The notes beneath the pieces were generated by a model, which was not told the origin of the DNA, did no database searches, and worked only from the letters and a program-made list of their open reading frames with translations. DNA of 18,662 nucleotides from NCBI GenBank assembly GCA_002471225.1, contig DKPO01000043.1, forward strand, positions 7,005-25,666, given 5' to 3'. This DNA is from Porphyromonadaceae bacterium UBA7332 (GTDB lineage: Bacteria; Bacteroidota; Bacteroidia; Bacteroidales; UBA7332). Each line of letters opens with the position of its first letter. Position 1 is the stretch's first letter. Shown piece by piece: positions 1-8,149 of this stretch. The translations under genes were made by a program, and so were the position numbers.

Positions 1-10
1 ATATCATCCA

Positions 11-1711
11 TTATGCCATTAATAATACCATAACTACACCCCATAAGATTAATAGAGTATTTCCAACGGCATAAGTGACTGTATAACCTAAAGCTGGAAT
101 TGTACTTTCTAAAGTATCCTGTACAGCACCTAATGCAGCTGTCGTAGTCCGGCCGCCAGCACAGCATCCCAAGGTTACAGCCGGATGAAATTTAAATATT
201 TTGTTTCCTATTATAACACCAAGTATTAATGGAATTGATGTCGATAAAATACCGGCAACAAACATAATCATCCCTACATCTTTTAATCCGGCAACAAATT
301 TAGGTCCCGTCGTAATACCAACAATTGCTATAAACATATTCAATCCGATATTATTCATGATCCAAAGTGAAGCTGCAGGAATATTGCCATACATAGGCCG
401 CTTGGTTCTTAACCATCCAAGTACTAATCCTGCAATTAATGCGCCACCGCTGGCACTTAGACTTAATGGAACCTGTCCGATATGTATAGCTAAAGACCCT
501 ATAACACCTCCAATAACGATACCTAAACTGACGAATGTAAAATCCGTTTTGTTAGAAGGTCGCTCTACAAAGCCTATAAAAGGTGCAGCGTCTCTGATTT
601 CACGAGTCAAACCTACTATTTCTATTCGGTCTCCTTCATATATAACCGTTTGTTTCAGAACAGGAATTTCAATGCCTGCCCGGGTTATATGACGAATCAT
701 GACTCCATGCATGTATTTTTCGCGATTCAACTGATCAATTGTTTTATTCTTTGCACCTTTGCTATTAACCAGTACGAATAAGGTTTCTACAGGAAAACTT
801 AGTAAATGGGCATCATACACTTCGTCACCTATCCATCCTTCATCCTCAATTACATATTCACGTCTGCCTGATAAAACCACTTCATCACCTATATTTAATA
901 CTGTATCAGACTGTGGATCTATGATTTTATCTCCTTTACGAATACGTTCAACATATACTATTCGTCCTTGTTTCTGAATTTCTTCTTCTAATTCTTTTAC
1001 TGTATGTCCATTTTCAAACCAAACGCCTTCTATTTGATAAGCACGAAAGATTACGGGTCTGTTTACATTTTCAAAAGCAGGATCATCCAATATCTCACTT
1101 TTATTCAGTTTCTCTTCTAATTCTTTTGTCTGAGCTTTGACTTTTTTAAGTCCGCCAAGCAAAGCCGGACCGAGAATACTGAGCAAATATGCGGACCCAA
1201 TAGTTCCAAACAGATAAGTGACAGCATAAGACACAGGCATAATATCGAACCATTCCTGCTGTTGCTCAGCCGGTACTCCTAAGGTTTCAATGGTTGATGT
1301 TCCTACACCAAGAATTGCAGACATTGTTTGTGAACCGGCCAGCAAACCTATGGTTTCTCCCATATTGAATCCGAAAATTTTGGCTACGGCAAAAGGAGCC
1401 AGTAAGCACATAACACAAAGAATAACAGCAAAAATGACTTGTTTTATTCCATCCGTGCGCATTGCTCTGAAAAACTCAGGTCCGACACTATAACCAATAG
1501 AAAAAAGAAACATTAAGAAGAATACAGATTTCATCGGTCCGGAAATTTCAATATTCATTTGTCCTACAACTACACCTACAAGCAAAACACTTGTAACAAT
1601 ACCCAAAGACAAACCTTTATATTTCAAATTCCCCAACCAGAAACCTACACCTAAAGTAAGAAAGATAGCCAATTCAGGATTTTCTCGAAAAAGATTGATG
1701 ATCCATTGCAT
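11..1711 (-). CDS. YidE/YbjL/AspT-family putative transporter with two RCK_C domains
   Basis: An inner-membrane carrier of 566 residues, close to the family's usual length. Visible architecture: an N-terminal membrane half of about five or six helices (residues 10-185), a cytoplasmic region with two TrkA-C/RCK_C-like domains (about 215-290 and 300-375), and a second membrane half (about 392-566). The halves are related: AGSQT (125-129) with SYAVTYLFG (161-169) matches AGGRT (518-522) with GYTVTYAVG (542-550), the duplication typical of aspartate-alanine exchangers. The characterised relative AspT swaps aspartate for alanine. Most Bacteroidota members have no proven substrate, so I assign no gene symbol. 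The RCK_C domains suggest gating by a small ligand. The start at ATG 1711 precedes a plausible first helix. It lies 95 bases downstream of the ABC operon with no clear terminator between them, so read-through is possible. Family call is firm; substrate is unknown. Confidence 0.9.
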   Translation of the reverse strand: MQWIINLFRENPELAIFLTLGVGFWLGNLKYKGLSLGIVTSVLLVGVVVGQMNIEISGPMKSVFFLMFLFSIGYSVGPEFFRAMRTDGIKQVIFAVILCVMCLLAPFAVAKIFGFNMGETIGLLAGSQTMSAILGVGTSTIETLGVPAEQQQEWFDIMPVSYAVTYLFGTIGSAYLLSILGPALLGGLKKVKAQTKELEEKLNKSEILDDPAFENVNRPVIFRAYQIEGVWFENGHTVKELEEEIQKQGRIVYVERIRKGDKIIDPQSDTVLNIGDEVVLSGRREYVIEDEGWIGDEVYDAHLLSFPVETLFVLVNSKGAKNKTIDQLNREKYMHGVMIRHITRAGIEIPVLKQTVIYEGDRIEIVGLTREIRDAAPFIGFVERPSNKTDFTFVSLGIVIGGVIGSLAIHIGQVPLSLSASGGALIAGLVLGWLRTKRPMYGNIPAASLWIMNNIGLNMFIAIVGITTGPKFVAGLKDVGMIMFVAGILSTSIPLILGVIIGNKIFKFHPAVTLGCCAGGRTTTAALGAVQDTLESTIPALGYTVTYAVGNTLLILWGVVMVLLMA

Positions 1712-1806
1712 AAAAGTAGTATGGTTTAATTAGTTGATTTTACTTTAAAAACATATTCTTTCACTTATTAGTTCTGAGCTATACAGAAAATTGCTATCTG
1801 AGTTAT

Positions 1807-2907
1807 TTATTCTACAGACTTACGATATAATAATACCGCTATTGCATTTATAAATAATGCCATCCCCGACAGAATCAATAAATCAACTTTTAAATCTGTA
1901 ATCGTTGAGCCTTTGAGTATGATGGATTGCATCAGTGAAACCATATAAGCAACCGGATTGATTGAGTTCAACACTTGTGCCCACCCCGGCATACTTGTTA
2001 CAGGAGTTACGAATCCGCTCATCAGTACTGCAATAAAGATAAAAAACAAAGTGGTAAACATGGCTTGTGATTGTGTATTCGAGATAATAGAAATCATAAA
2101 ACCTATTCCCAGAACGACCAATAGATATAAACAAGCTACAAAATATAATACCATGACAGAACCGGCAATAGGTAACCCAAATAAGAAACGCATAGTTATC
2201 AATCCTATAGAAAATTGCAACAGACCTAATATGCCATAAGGTATTACCTTACCTATCATAAATGTCAATTTATGAATCGGAGTCACATTTATCTGCTCTA
2301 TATTCCCCATTTCCTTTTCCCGGACAATATTCATTGCTGACAGAACAATGGAAGTTACGGTCAGAAGAATTGCTAAAATACCCGGTAAAGTAAAAGATTT
2401 ATGATCCATCAGCGGATTATACCATTGAGAATAAGTCAGGTCTACGGGGTTAATTCCGAATTGCTGATTTTGTTCTGTCGCAAATTGCTGAATTATCTGC
2501 GTTACATAAGATGCTGACAATGATGCTTTCATTGAGTTTACAGCATCTAATGTAAGAGAAATATCAGGATGTAAATCTTTCAGTACTTTACGTTGAAAGA
2601 ACTCCGGATACTCAATGATCAAATCTACATCGCGCTTACTCATTGCAGCCAATGCCTGATTATGATTATCAAAGTGCCCTACGGAGACAAAGTAGCCGGA
2701 TGATAAGATTTTATTTGTTAATCTTATACTAAATATAGAGTGGTCATGATCTACAACTCCAACCTTGATTTCTTTCATAATCGGATTCGCAGCATAAACA
2801 AGAACGATCAATTGAATAACTGGAACTACGAGTATTATAAAAAGCATAATCGGATTACGCTTTATTTGAAGAAACTCCTTTCTGATAAATGCTAATATCA
2901 AATTCAT
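1807..2907 (-). CDS. ABC-2 type permease of an exporter (YbhR-like)
   Basis: Inner-membrane subunit of a five-gene ABC exporter. The 366-residue protein has the ABC-2 layout: one N-terminal helix (about 20-40), a large extracytoplasmic domain (about 42-165) and five helices near 170-360. The cytoplasmic segment VREKEMGNIEQINVTP (195-210) is the typical coupling-helix region facing the ATPase, and MSGFVTPVTSMP (296-307) is the conserved re-entrant stretch before the last helices. Its ATG overlaps the TGA of the preceding permease in a four-base ATGA, so translation of the two is probably coupled and the two permeases probably form a heterodimer. This is the last gene of the operon. By analogy with E. 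coli YbhR it should export cations or drugs together with the membrane-fusion protein encoded first in the operon. Substrate is inferred only. Confidence 0.9.
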   Translation of the reverse strand: MNLILAFIRKEFLQIKRNPIMLFIILVVPVIQLIVLVYAANPIMKEIKVGVVDHDHSIFSIRLTNKILSSGYFVSVGHFDNHNQALAAMSKRDVDLIIEYPEFFQRKVLKDLHPDISLTLDAVNSMKASLSASYVTQIIQQFATEQNQQFGINPVDLTYSQWYNPLMDHKSFTLPGILAILLTVTSIVLSAMNIVREKEMGNIEQINVTPIHKLTFMIGKVIPYGILGLLQFSIGLITMRFLFGLPIAGSVMVLYFVACLYLLVVLGIGFMISIISNTQSQAMFTTLFFIFIAVLMSGFVTPVTSMPGWAQVLNSINPVAYMVSLMQSIILKGSTITDLKVDLLILSGMALFINAIAVLLYRKSVE

Positions 2908-4010
2908 AATTTTCCTGATTTAAGTTGACGAATACCAGCTGCCATGAAAACAATGAACATAACAGATAAAACCAGAAGTTCGCTCCATATATACATAAAT
3001 CCTACACCTCTGATTAATACAGAACGAAGCAATATAATAAACCATTTCGCAGGAAAGATATTGCTGATCCATTGCAAGATTAAAGGCATATTTTCAATCG
3101 GAAAGACAAAACCTGATAACATCAGAGTAGGTAAAAAAAGCATAATAATTGACACCATTATAGCTACCTGCTGATTAGGAGACTTCATCCCGATAACTAC
3201 ACCCAACGCCAGAGAGGTCGCAATAAATAAAAAACAAATCAGGGTAAGCAGGAAAAGATTGCATGCTAATGGTATTTTAAAGATCAGAACACTAATCCCA
3301 ATAATAATTAGTGTATTCAATACAGCCAAAAAAGAATACGGGATTACTTTACCAAGAATTATAGTCATTGGTTTTAATGGCGAAACAAGTAACATCCGAA
3401 ATGTCTGTAGTTCTTTTTCCCGCGCTATCGAGATTGCTGTCATCATTGCCGAAACAATCAACATGATCAAAGCCAGCACACCCGGCAAAAACATAAAAAC
3501 ACTCTTTAATGCCGGATTGTACATCATCTTTATCTCTACTGAAAACGGCAATGCTTCATTCTTAACACTATTTTGATCCTTTATAAAGCTTTGAAGAATA
3601 TTTTCGGCATAACCGATAATGGACTGAGAAGTATTCATATCGGATGCATCCACAACAATCTGTATTGTATTTGGAGAGTGGTTTTTTAAATTGCGCTCAA
3701 ACTCTGAGGGGAAAACAAGTACCATAGCCAGATCTTCAGATTTTATCATGGCATCTATCTCATTCTCATTTTTAATCATACAAACTTGCTGAAAATAATC
3801 TGATGACGTAAATTTATCAATAAGTATACGTCCGGATTGTGAATATTCAGGCATATAAATACCCATCTTCACATCCTTAATTTCATTCGTAATTACATAA
3901 CCAAATAAGATTACTAAAGATACGGGCATTAGAAGAGTTATAAGCAATGTCCTCACATCCCTCAGAATATGCAACATTTCTTTATGCATGAATGCTAAAA
4001 GTAGTTTCAT
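2904..4010 (-). CDS. ABC-2 type permease of an exporter (YbhS-like)
   Basis: First of two paralogous permease subunits, 368 residues. It has an N-terminal helix (about 20-41), an extracytoplasmic domain (about 42-168) ending in a YNPALKS motif (164-170), then five helices. The cytoplasmic loop AREKELQTFRMLLVSPLKP (196-214) resembles the coupling loop of ABC-2 permeases, and LSGFVFPIENMP (298-309) matches the family signature found at the same place in its neighbour. Both ends overlap neighbouring genes by four bases (ATGA): the start overlaps the stop of the second ATPase, and the stop overlaps the start of the second permease. This spacing indicates coupled translation and a complex of two different permeases with two different ATPases. 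The equivalent in E. coli is YbhS. Transported compound unknown. Confidence 0.9.
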   Translation of the reverse strand: MKLLLAFMHKEMLHILRDVRTLLITLLMPVSLVILFGYVITNEIKDVKMGIYMPEYSQSGRILIDKFTSSDYFQQVCMIKNENEIDAMIKSEDLAMVLVFPSEFERNLKNHSPNTIQIVVDASDMNTSQSIIGYAENILQSFIKDQNSVKNEALPFSVEIKMMYNPALKSVFMFLPGVLALIMLIVSAMMTAISIAREKELQTFRMLLVSPLKPMTIILGKVIPYSFLAVLNTLIIIGISVLIFKIPLACNLFLLTLICFLFIATSLALGVVIGMKSPNQQVAIMVSIIMLFLPTLMLSGFVFPIENMPLILQWISNIFPAKWFIILLRSVLIRGVGFMYIWSELLVLSVMFIVFMAAGIRQLKSGKL

Positions 4011-4738
4011 TCTTTTCTCCTTTCTGTTGCCACTTTAATAAATACATCTTCAACTGTATCCACATGATAAGCCTCACAAATTTCCTTCGGTGCTCCCAGA
4101 ACCTCTATACAACCTTCCGACATTATAGATAAACGATGACAGTATTCTGCTTCATCCATATAATGAGTTGTTACAAACATCGTGATACCTTCTGCTGCAG
4201 TTTTATTAATCAATTCCCAGAATTGACGACGTGTTACAGGATCCACACCTCCCGTTGGTTCATCCAGAAATACTATTTTAGGCTGATGTAATAATGCTAA
4301 CGAAAAGGATATTTTCTGTCTCCATCCCAAGGGTAATGATTTAACTAACTGACTTTTCGTTTCTGTATTACCCAAACGGGAAAACATCTCATCTCTACGT
4401 ATATTCTTTTCTTTTCGTGAAAGTCCATAAAGTGCTGAAAAGAAGTCTATATTTTCATTTACAGTCAGATCTTCATATAAAGAAAACTTCTGACTCATAT
4501 ATCCGATATTTTGCTTAATATGATCCTTCTGACGATAGACATCATAACCTGCCACTTTTGCTATACCCGAAGTTGGATCCAGTAATCCGCAAAGCATTCG
4601 AATTGCAGTTGTCTTACCCGCACCGTTTGCCCCAAGGAAACCAAAAATCTCACCTTGGCTAACATCAAAAGAAATATTATTGACAGCGACAAAGTCTCCG
4701 AACTTTTTTACCAGATTATGTACCTCAATGCTATTCAT
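4007..4738 (-). CDS. ABC transporter ATP-binding protein, like the second half of YbhF (degenerate signature motif)
   Basis: Cytoplasmic ATPase subunit, 243 residues, about one ABC domain. Walker A is GANGAGKTT (36-44), the Q-loop glutamine is Q83 in YMSQKFSLY, Walker B is IVFLDEP (155-161) with its catalytic glutamate, the D-loop is GGVDP, and the H-loop is VTTHYMDEAE with H192. The signature motif, normally LSGGQ, reads LPLGWRQ (135-141). The same change, as I recall it, is found in the second ABC domain of E. coli YbhF. The protein therefore supplies a complete Walker/Q/H side but a poor signature side. Its partner encoded just upstream is the reverse, so the two should work as a heterodimer. 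The start is six bases after the partner's stop, and the stop overlaps the first permease start. In E. coli both halves are one polypeptide; here they are separate. Confidence 0.93.
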   Translation of the reverse strand: MNSIEVHNLVKKFGDFVAVNNISFDVSQGEIFGFLGANGAGKTTAIRMLCGLLDPTSGIAKVAGYDVYRQKDHIKQNIGYMSQKFSLYEDLTVNENIDFFSALYGLSRKEKNIRRDEMFSRLGNTETKSQLVKSLPLGWRQKISFSLALLHQPKIVFLDEPTGGVDPVTRRQFWELINKTAAEGITMFVTTHYMDEAEYCHRLSIMSEGCIEVLGAPKEICEAYHVDTVEDVFIKVATERRKE

Positions 4739-4744
4739 TTATTT

Positions 4745-5644
4745 CTATTTCATTAATTGCATAAAACAATCCTCTATAGTAGGCTTTATCGCTCTCAACT
4801 CATTAATGCGGATATTATTATCACGCAATAGTTGCGTTGCTTGTTCTGATAAAACATCCGTACTCCAATGTAATGATTGCCCGAAAGCAAAGCAAGACTT
4901 AGTCTCATCCAGCTTTCTTATTAAATCTATTATAGCATAAATATTATCACTCCTTATTTCATAAACAGATCCCTTATACTGGGATATAAGATTATCCGGC
5001 GTATCAACTGTAAGAATCCGACCTTCATGTATGAATGCGATACGATCACATCTCAAAGCTTCATCCATATAAGGAGTTGAAACCAGGATTGTAATTCCTC
5101 TTTGTCTGATGGTTTCAAGAATATCCCAGAACTCTCTCCTTGCAACGGGATCCACTCCTGTAGTAGGTTCATCCAGTAAAAGGACACTGGGTTCGTGTAC
5201 CAAGGCACAACAAAGAGCCAGCTTTTGCTTCATGCCTCCTGATAATTTTGCTGCGGGTCGAGAAGAAAATGGAAGTAACTGATTCCAGATAGGAGCTATC
5301 AAATCAGAACCATTTTCAATGGTAGTTCCGAAAATGGTTGCAAAGAAATTCAGGTTTTCTGAAACACTTAAATCCTGATATAAAGAGAATCTACCAGGCA
5401 TATAACCAATAGACGAACGGATAGCTTCCTTATTTTTCCGGACATCTGAATCGCCTATAGAAGCTTCACCCGAATCCGGGATAGTCAAAGTTGCAAGAAT
5501 TTCAAAAAGCGACGTTTTCCCCGCCCCATCTGCACCGATTAACCCGAATAATTCACCGGAGTCTATAGATAATGAAATATTATCTAACGCAATTAATGAT
5601 CCATAGCTCTTCCGAATTTCAGATATAATAATTGATCGATTCAT
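4745..5644 (-). CDS. ABC transporter ATP-binding protein, like the first half of YbhF (degenerate Q- and H-loops)
   Basis: Cytoplasmic ATPase subunit, 299 residues: one ABC domain (about 1-230) and a C-terminal extension (about 230-299) like those of drug-export ATPases. Walker A is GADGAGKTS (37-45), the signature is a good LSGGMKQ (134-140), and Walker B is VLLLDEP (154-160). Two catalytic switch residues are lost: the Q-loop position is glycine (G84 in YMPGRFSLY) and the H-loop histidine is proline (P191 in STPYMDEAL). E. coli YbhF, as I recall it, also lacks the histidine in its first domain, so that loss may be old; the glycine looks more particular. The gene starts five bases after the fusion-protein gene stops and is followed six bases later by its partner ATPase. 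It is probably the half that contributes the signature motif to the partner's active ATP site. Confidence 0.92.
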   Translation of the reverse strand: MNRSIIISEIRKSYGSLIALDNISLSIDSGELFGLIGADGAGKTSLFEILATLTIPDSGEASIGDSDVRKNKEAIRSSIGYMPGRFSLYQDLSVSENLNFFATIFGTTIENGSDLIAPIWNQLLPFSSRPAAKLSGGMKQKLALCCALVHEPSVLLLDEPTTGVDPVARREFWDILETIRQRGITILVSTPYMDEALRCDRIAFIHEGRILTVDTPDNLISQYKGSVYEIRSDNIYAIIDLIRKLDETKSCFAFGQSLHWSTDVLSEQATQLLRDNNIRINELRAIKPTIEDCFMQLMK

Positions 5645-5649
5645 ATGTA

Positions 5650-6555
5650 TTAATCTAAAAAATATACTTGCCCGGGCATTCCGATTTTTAATGAACCATC
5701 ATTTTTCACACGTACCTTCAGTGCATAGACAAGATTAACACGTTCATCTTTCGTTTGCACAGTTTTTGGAGTAAATTCCGATTGAGCGGAGATCCATGTT
5801 ATCTTTCCGTCAAACTCTTTAGACTTACCTTCCGGTGCATCAATTGTAACTTTTGCCATCTGTCCTAAATGCACAGTAGATAATTGAGGCTCTGAAATAT
5901 ATACCCTGATGTTTAAGGAATCAATATTTGCCATCACCCAAAGAGGTTTTGCAAAAGCCGTGACCTCTCCTTCCTGAGCAACTTTTGTTAATACAATACC
6001 GTTAATAGGTGATTTGACAACACATTTATCTATTTCGTCCTCAACACCTGCAATTTGCATTTGAAGAGGTTCTATTTGTGCCAGTAAAGAGCGTGTCTGA
6101 GTATTGAGCTGTGTGTATAACGATTCTTTCTCCCGTTGTAATACCAGTACTTCATTATTGATATTATCTAATTGTTGCAATGTAGCAGCATCTGCATTCT
6201 GCAATTCTCTGATACGCTTCTGATTAATAAAAGCATTTTCAAGGCGGGCATTAATAACGGCTACCTGTACACCAATATCAGGTAACTGAGCTTTCAAAGA
6301 CGTGATGGTTGACATTAATTGTTTCTTTTTCCAGACTAATTGCGTTGAATCAATTGCACCAAGCAATTCTCCTTTTGTCAGGCTCATTCCTTCTGTAAGA
6401 TTAAGTTGCTTAATTTGTCCGTTAGACTGCGAAGAAACGATTACTTCATCAACTTCAAAATTACCATATGCATCAGGTTGCTTCGTGCCATTTTTACAAC
6501 TATATAAACTCAAAAGAAGCAATGAGTATAGAGAAAGAGATTTTATAAGTTTCAT
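5650..6555 (-). CDS. HlyD-family membrane-fusion lipoprotein (YbhG-like)
   Basis: Periplasmic adaptor that should link the inner-membrane ABC complex to an outer-membrane channel. The 301-residue protein starts with a lipoprotein signal: a hydrophobic stretch followed by the lipobox LYSC with the acylated cysteine at C20. A first biotinyl-lipoyl-like half follows (about 32-70, with GQIKQLNLTEG), then a long alpha-helical hairpin (about 75-175, rich in Gln, Leu and Glu). The second lipoyl half carries VKSPINGIVLTKVAQEGE (180-197), and a beta-barrel region includes FTPKTVQTKDERVNLVY (261-277), a stretch characteristic of YbhG-type adaptors. It is the first gene of the export operon, five bases before the first ATPase. 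No outer-membrane TolC partner is encoded in the window, so that component must be elsewhere. The ATG at 6555 is supported by the signal sequence that follows it. Confidence 0.92.
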   Translation of the reverse strand: MKLIKSLSLYSLLLLSLYSCKNGTKQPDAYGNFEVDEVIVSSQSNGQIKQLNLTEGMSLTKGELLGAIDSTQLVWKKKQLMSTITSLKAQLPDIGVQVAVINARLENAFINQKRIRELQNADAATLQQLDNINNEVLVLQREKESLYTQLNTQTRSLLAQIEPLQMQIAGVEDEIDKCVVKSPINGIVLTKVAQEGEVTAFAKPLWVMANIDSLNIRVYISEPQLSTVHLGQMAKVTIDAPEGKSKEFDGKITWISAQSEFTPKTVQTKDERVNLVYALKVRVKNDGSLKIGMPGQVYFLD

Positions 6556-6645
6556 AGAACAATAATTTATTTACAGGTAAAACAATATCTCAATGACAAA
6601 GTTTTATTTTATCGCTCCAACGCAGAATATTTGAGATGTGATATC

Positions 6646-6680
6646 AACAAAAAAAGAGAAGATCTAAAGACCTTCTCTTT
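6646..6680 (-). terminator. Intrinsic terminator of nhaA
   Basis: A perfect nine-base inverted repeat, AAAGAGAAG at 6653-6661 and CTTCTCTTT at 6672-6680, encloses a ten-base loop. Read on the minus strand the stem is followed directly by a run of T. It lies 46 bases after the nhaA stop and upstream of the export operon, so it separates the two transcription units. Confidence 0.85.
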
Positions 6681-6726
6681 CGTTTTAAATATATATAATG
6701 TTGATATACCTTCTAACTGTTTTATT

Positions 6727-8070
6727 TTATTGTTCTTCTGGCAGAGTTCTGTTAAGATATAAATATCCACATACACCAGACGTCAGTGAGCCTAAAATAA
6801 CGCCTAATTTTGATTGATTCAACAATGTTTCACCAACACCTTCAATACCGCTGAAAGATAAGTTGGCGATAAATAATGAAACAGTAAAACCAATTCCCCC
6901 TAACATAGCAACACCGGCTATATGCTTCCATTGAGCACCTTCCAGCATCGGTGCTATTCTTAATTTTACAGCAGCATAAGTAAATAGAACAATACCTATA
7001 AATTTTCCGACGAAAAGACCCATAAAGACGGAAAAACTTACACCTTGTATAACATCAGAAAGACCTAACCCTGATAAAACTACCCCTGCATTTGCAAATG
7101 CAAATAAAGGCATAATAATATAGTTGATTATCGAATGTAAAGAGTCCTCTAAATCTTGTAACGGACTAATTACTTTATCCGAAGCACTTTCCACTACTTT
7201 GAGTCTGTCAATCTGATCATGGGTCAGGATAGCATGTCCTGACTTATCTATAACAGATTCATCCGGGAAATCCGCTATTTGTTTACGTATAGTCTGTATA
7301 TATTTTAATACATTTAATTTAGGAGTAGCCGGCACTGCAAACGCAACCAGTACACCTGCAATTGTCGGATGTATACCTGATTCGAGGAATAACATCCAGA
7401 AAATAAAGCCAAAAAAGACATAGAAGAATTTCGATGAAACCTGACGAAGACCTCCAACGACAATTATCGCATAAACAGCAGCTGCAAACATCAGGTATTG
7501 AGGCATCATATCTTTGCTATAAAACAAAGCAATAACGATAATACCTCCGATATCATCAGCTACGGCCAGCGTCGTAAGAAATATCTTCAGACTTACCGGA
7601 ACGCGTCGTCCTAACAAACTTAATATTCCCAATGAAAAAGCAATATCGGTTGCCATTGGTATAGCACTACCCGAAGATGCGGGATATGAAGATGAAAAGA
7701 GCAAATAAATAGCAACCGGAACAATCATACCGCCTATTGCAGCAATTATTGGTAGCAATGCTTTTCGAAAAGAAGATAACTCTCCTACAAGTACTTCACG
7801 CTTGATTTCTAAACCAACCGAAAAGAAAAACACCGCCATCAATGCATCATTAATGAACTGCAAAAAAGTCATCGGATGTCCGTGATGTGAAAAAAGACGC
7901 AGATCACCGATTTCTATGACTACGGATTGTTGCCAAAAGGCTAGATACTGTTCCGATAAAGGGCTATTTGCCAGAATCATCGCAAAAATGGCTGCTATAA
8001 TAAGAATTACACCCCCATTGATACGACTTATTAACTTCTTTCGGAAAGAAAAACGAAATTTGTGTTCCAT
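6727..8070 (-). CDS. nhaA: Na+/H+ antiporter NhaA
   Basis: Inner-membrane secondary transporter that expels Na+ (or Li+) in exchange for protons, giving salt and alkaline-pH tolerance. The sequence shows many hydrophobic helices and the family's key motifs: FFFSVGLEIKRE (81-92); ATDIAFSLGIL (140-150), with D142 matching the E. coli ion-site region around D133; LAVADDIGGIIVIA (168-181), with D172 and D173 corresponding to the paired ion-binding aspartates D163/D164; FAFANAGV (323-330); and GGIGFTVSLFIANLSF near the C-terminus. At 447 residues it is about 60 longer than E. coli NhaA. Most of the extra length is a charged loop at about 251-305 before the helix leading to ANAGV. It sits alone between a strong upstream hairpin and its own terminator. 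The distance from the hairpin to the start codon is only 25 bases, which raises the possibility of read-through control from lepA. Confidence 0.96.
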   Translation of the reverse strand: MEHKFRFSFRKKLISRINGGVILIIAAIFAMILANSPLSEQYLAFWQQSVVIEIGDLRLFSHHGHPMTFLQFINDALMAVFFFSVGLEIKREVLVGELSSFRKALLPIIAAIGGMIVPVAIYLLFSSSYPASSGSAIPMATDIAFSLGILSLLGRRVPVSLKIFLTTLAVADDIGGIIVIALFYSKDMMPQYLMFAAAVYAIIVVGGLRQVSSKFFYVFFGFIFWMLFLESGIHPTIAGVLVAFAVPATPKLNVLKYIQTIRKQIADFPDESVIDKSGHAILTHDQIDRLKVVESASDKVISPLQDLEDSLHSIINYIIMPLFAFANAGVVLSGLGLSDVIQGVSFSVFMGLFVGKFIGIVLFTYAAVKLRIAPMLEGAQWKHIAGVAMLGGIGFTVSLFIANLSFSGIEGVGETLLNQSKLGVILGSLTSGVCGYLYLNRTLPEEQ

Positions 8071-8084
8071 TATGATTTACGATT

Positions 8085-8127
8085 TGTATAAAAAGAAAAC
8101 CTTTTGCATGGGTCAGCAAAAGGTTTT
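8085..8127 (-). terminator. Strong terminator-like hairpin after lepA, in the nhaA leader
   Basis: A perfect twelve-base inverted repeat, AAAACCTTTTGC at 8096-8107 and its complement at 8116-8127, flanks an eight-base loop. On the minus strand it is followed by CTTTTTATAC, a usable U-tract. It starts 22 bases after the lepA stop, as expected of its terminator, and ends only 25 bases before the nhaA ATG. Confidence 0.88.
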
Positions 8128-8149
8128 CAGGGTATATCAACAAATAATA

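Noticed and set aside
201..692. Plus-strand open frame of 163 codons
   Set aside because: It is antisense to the AspT-like transporter, lacks any recognisable domain and looks like an antisense shadow of the conserved protein.
1748..1755. Possible -7 element TATGTTTT for the AspT-like gene
   Set aside because: The last base departs from the consensus and no -33 element is seen; AT-rich DNA gives such matches by chance.
6556..6645. Promoter for the export operon (AAACTTTG on the minus strand, 41 bases before hlyD-like ATG)
   Set aside because: It differs from TAnnTTTG in the first base and has no -33 partner at the right distance. A promoter must be near here but I cannot place it.
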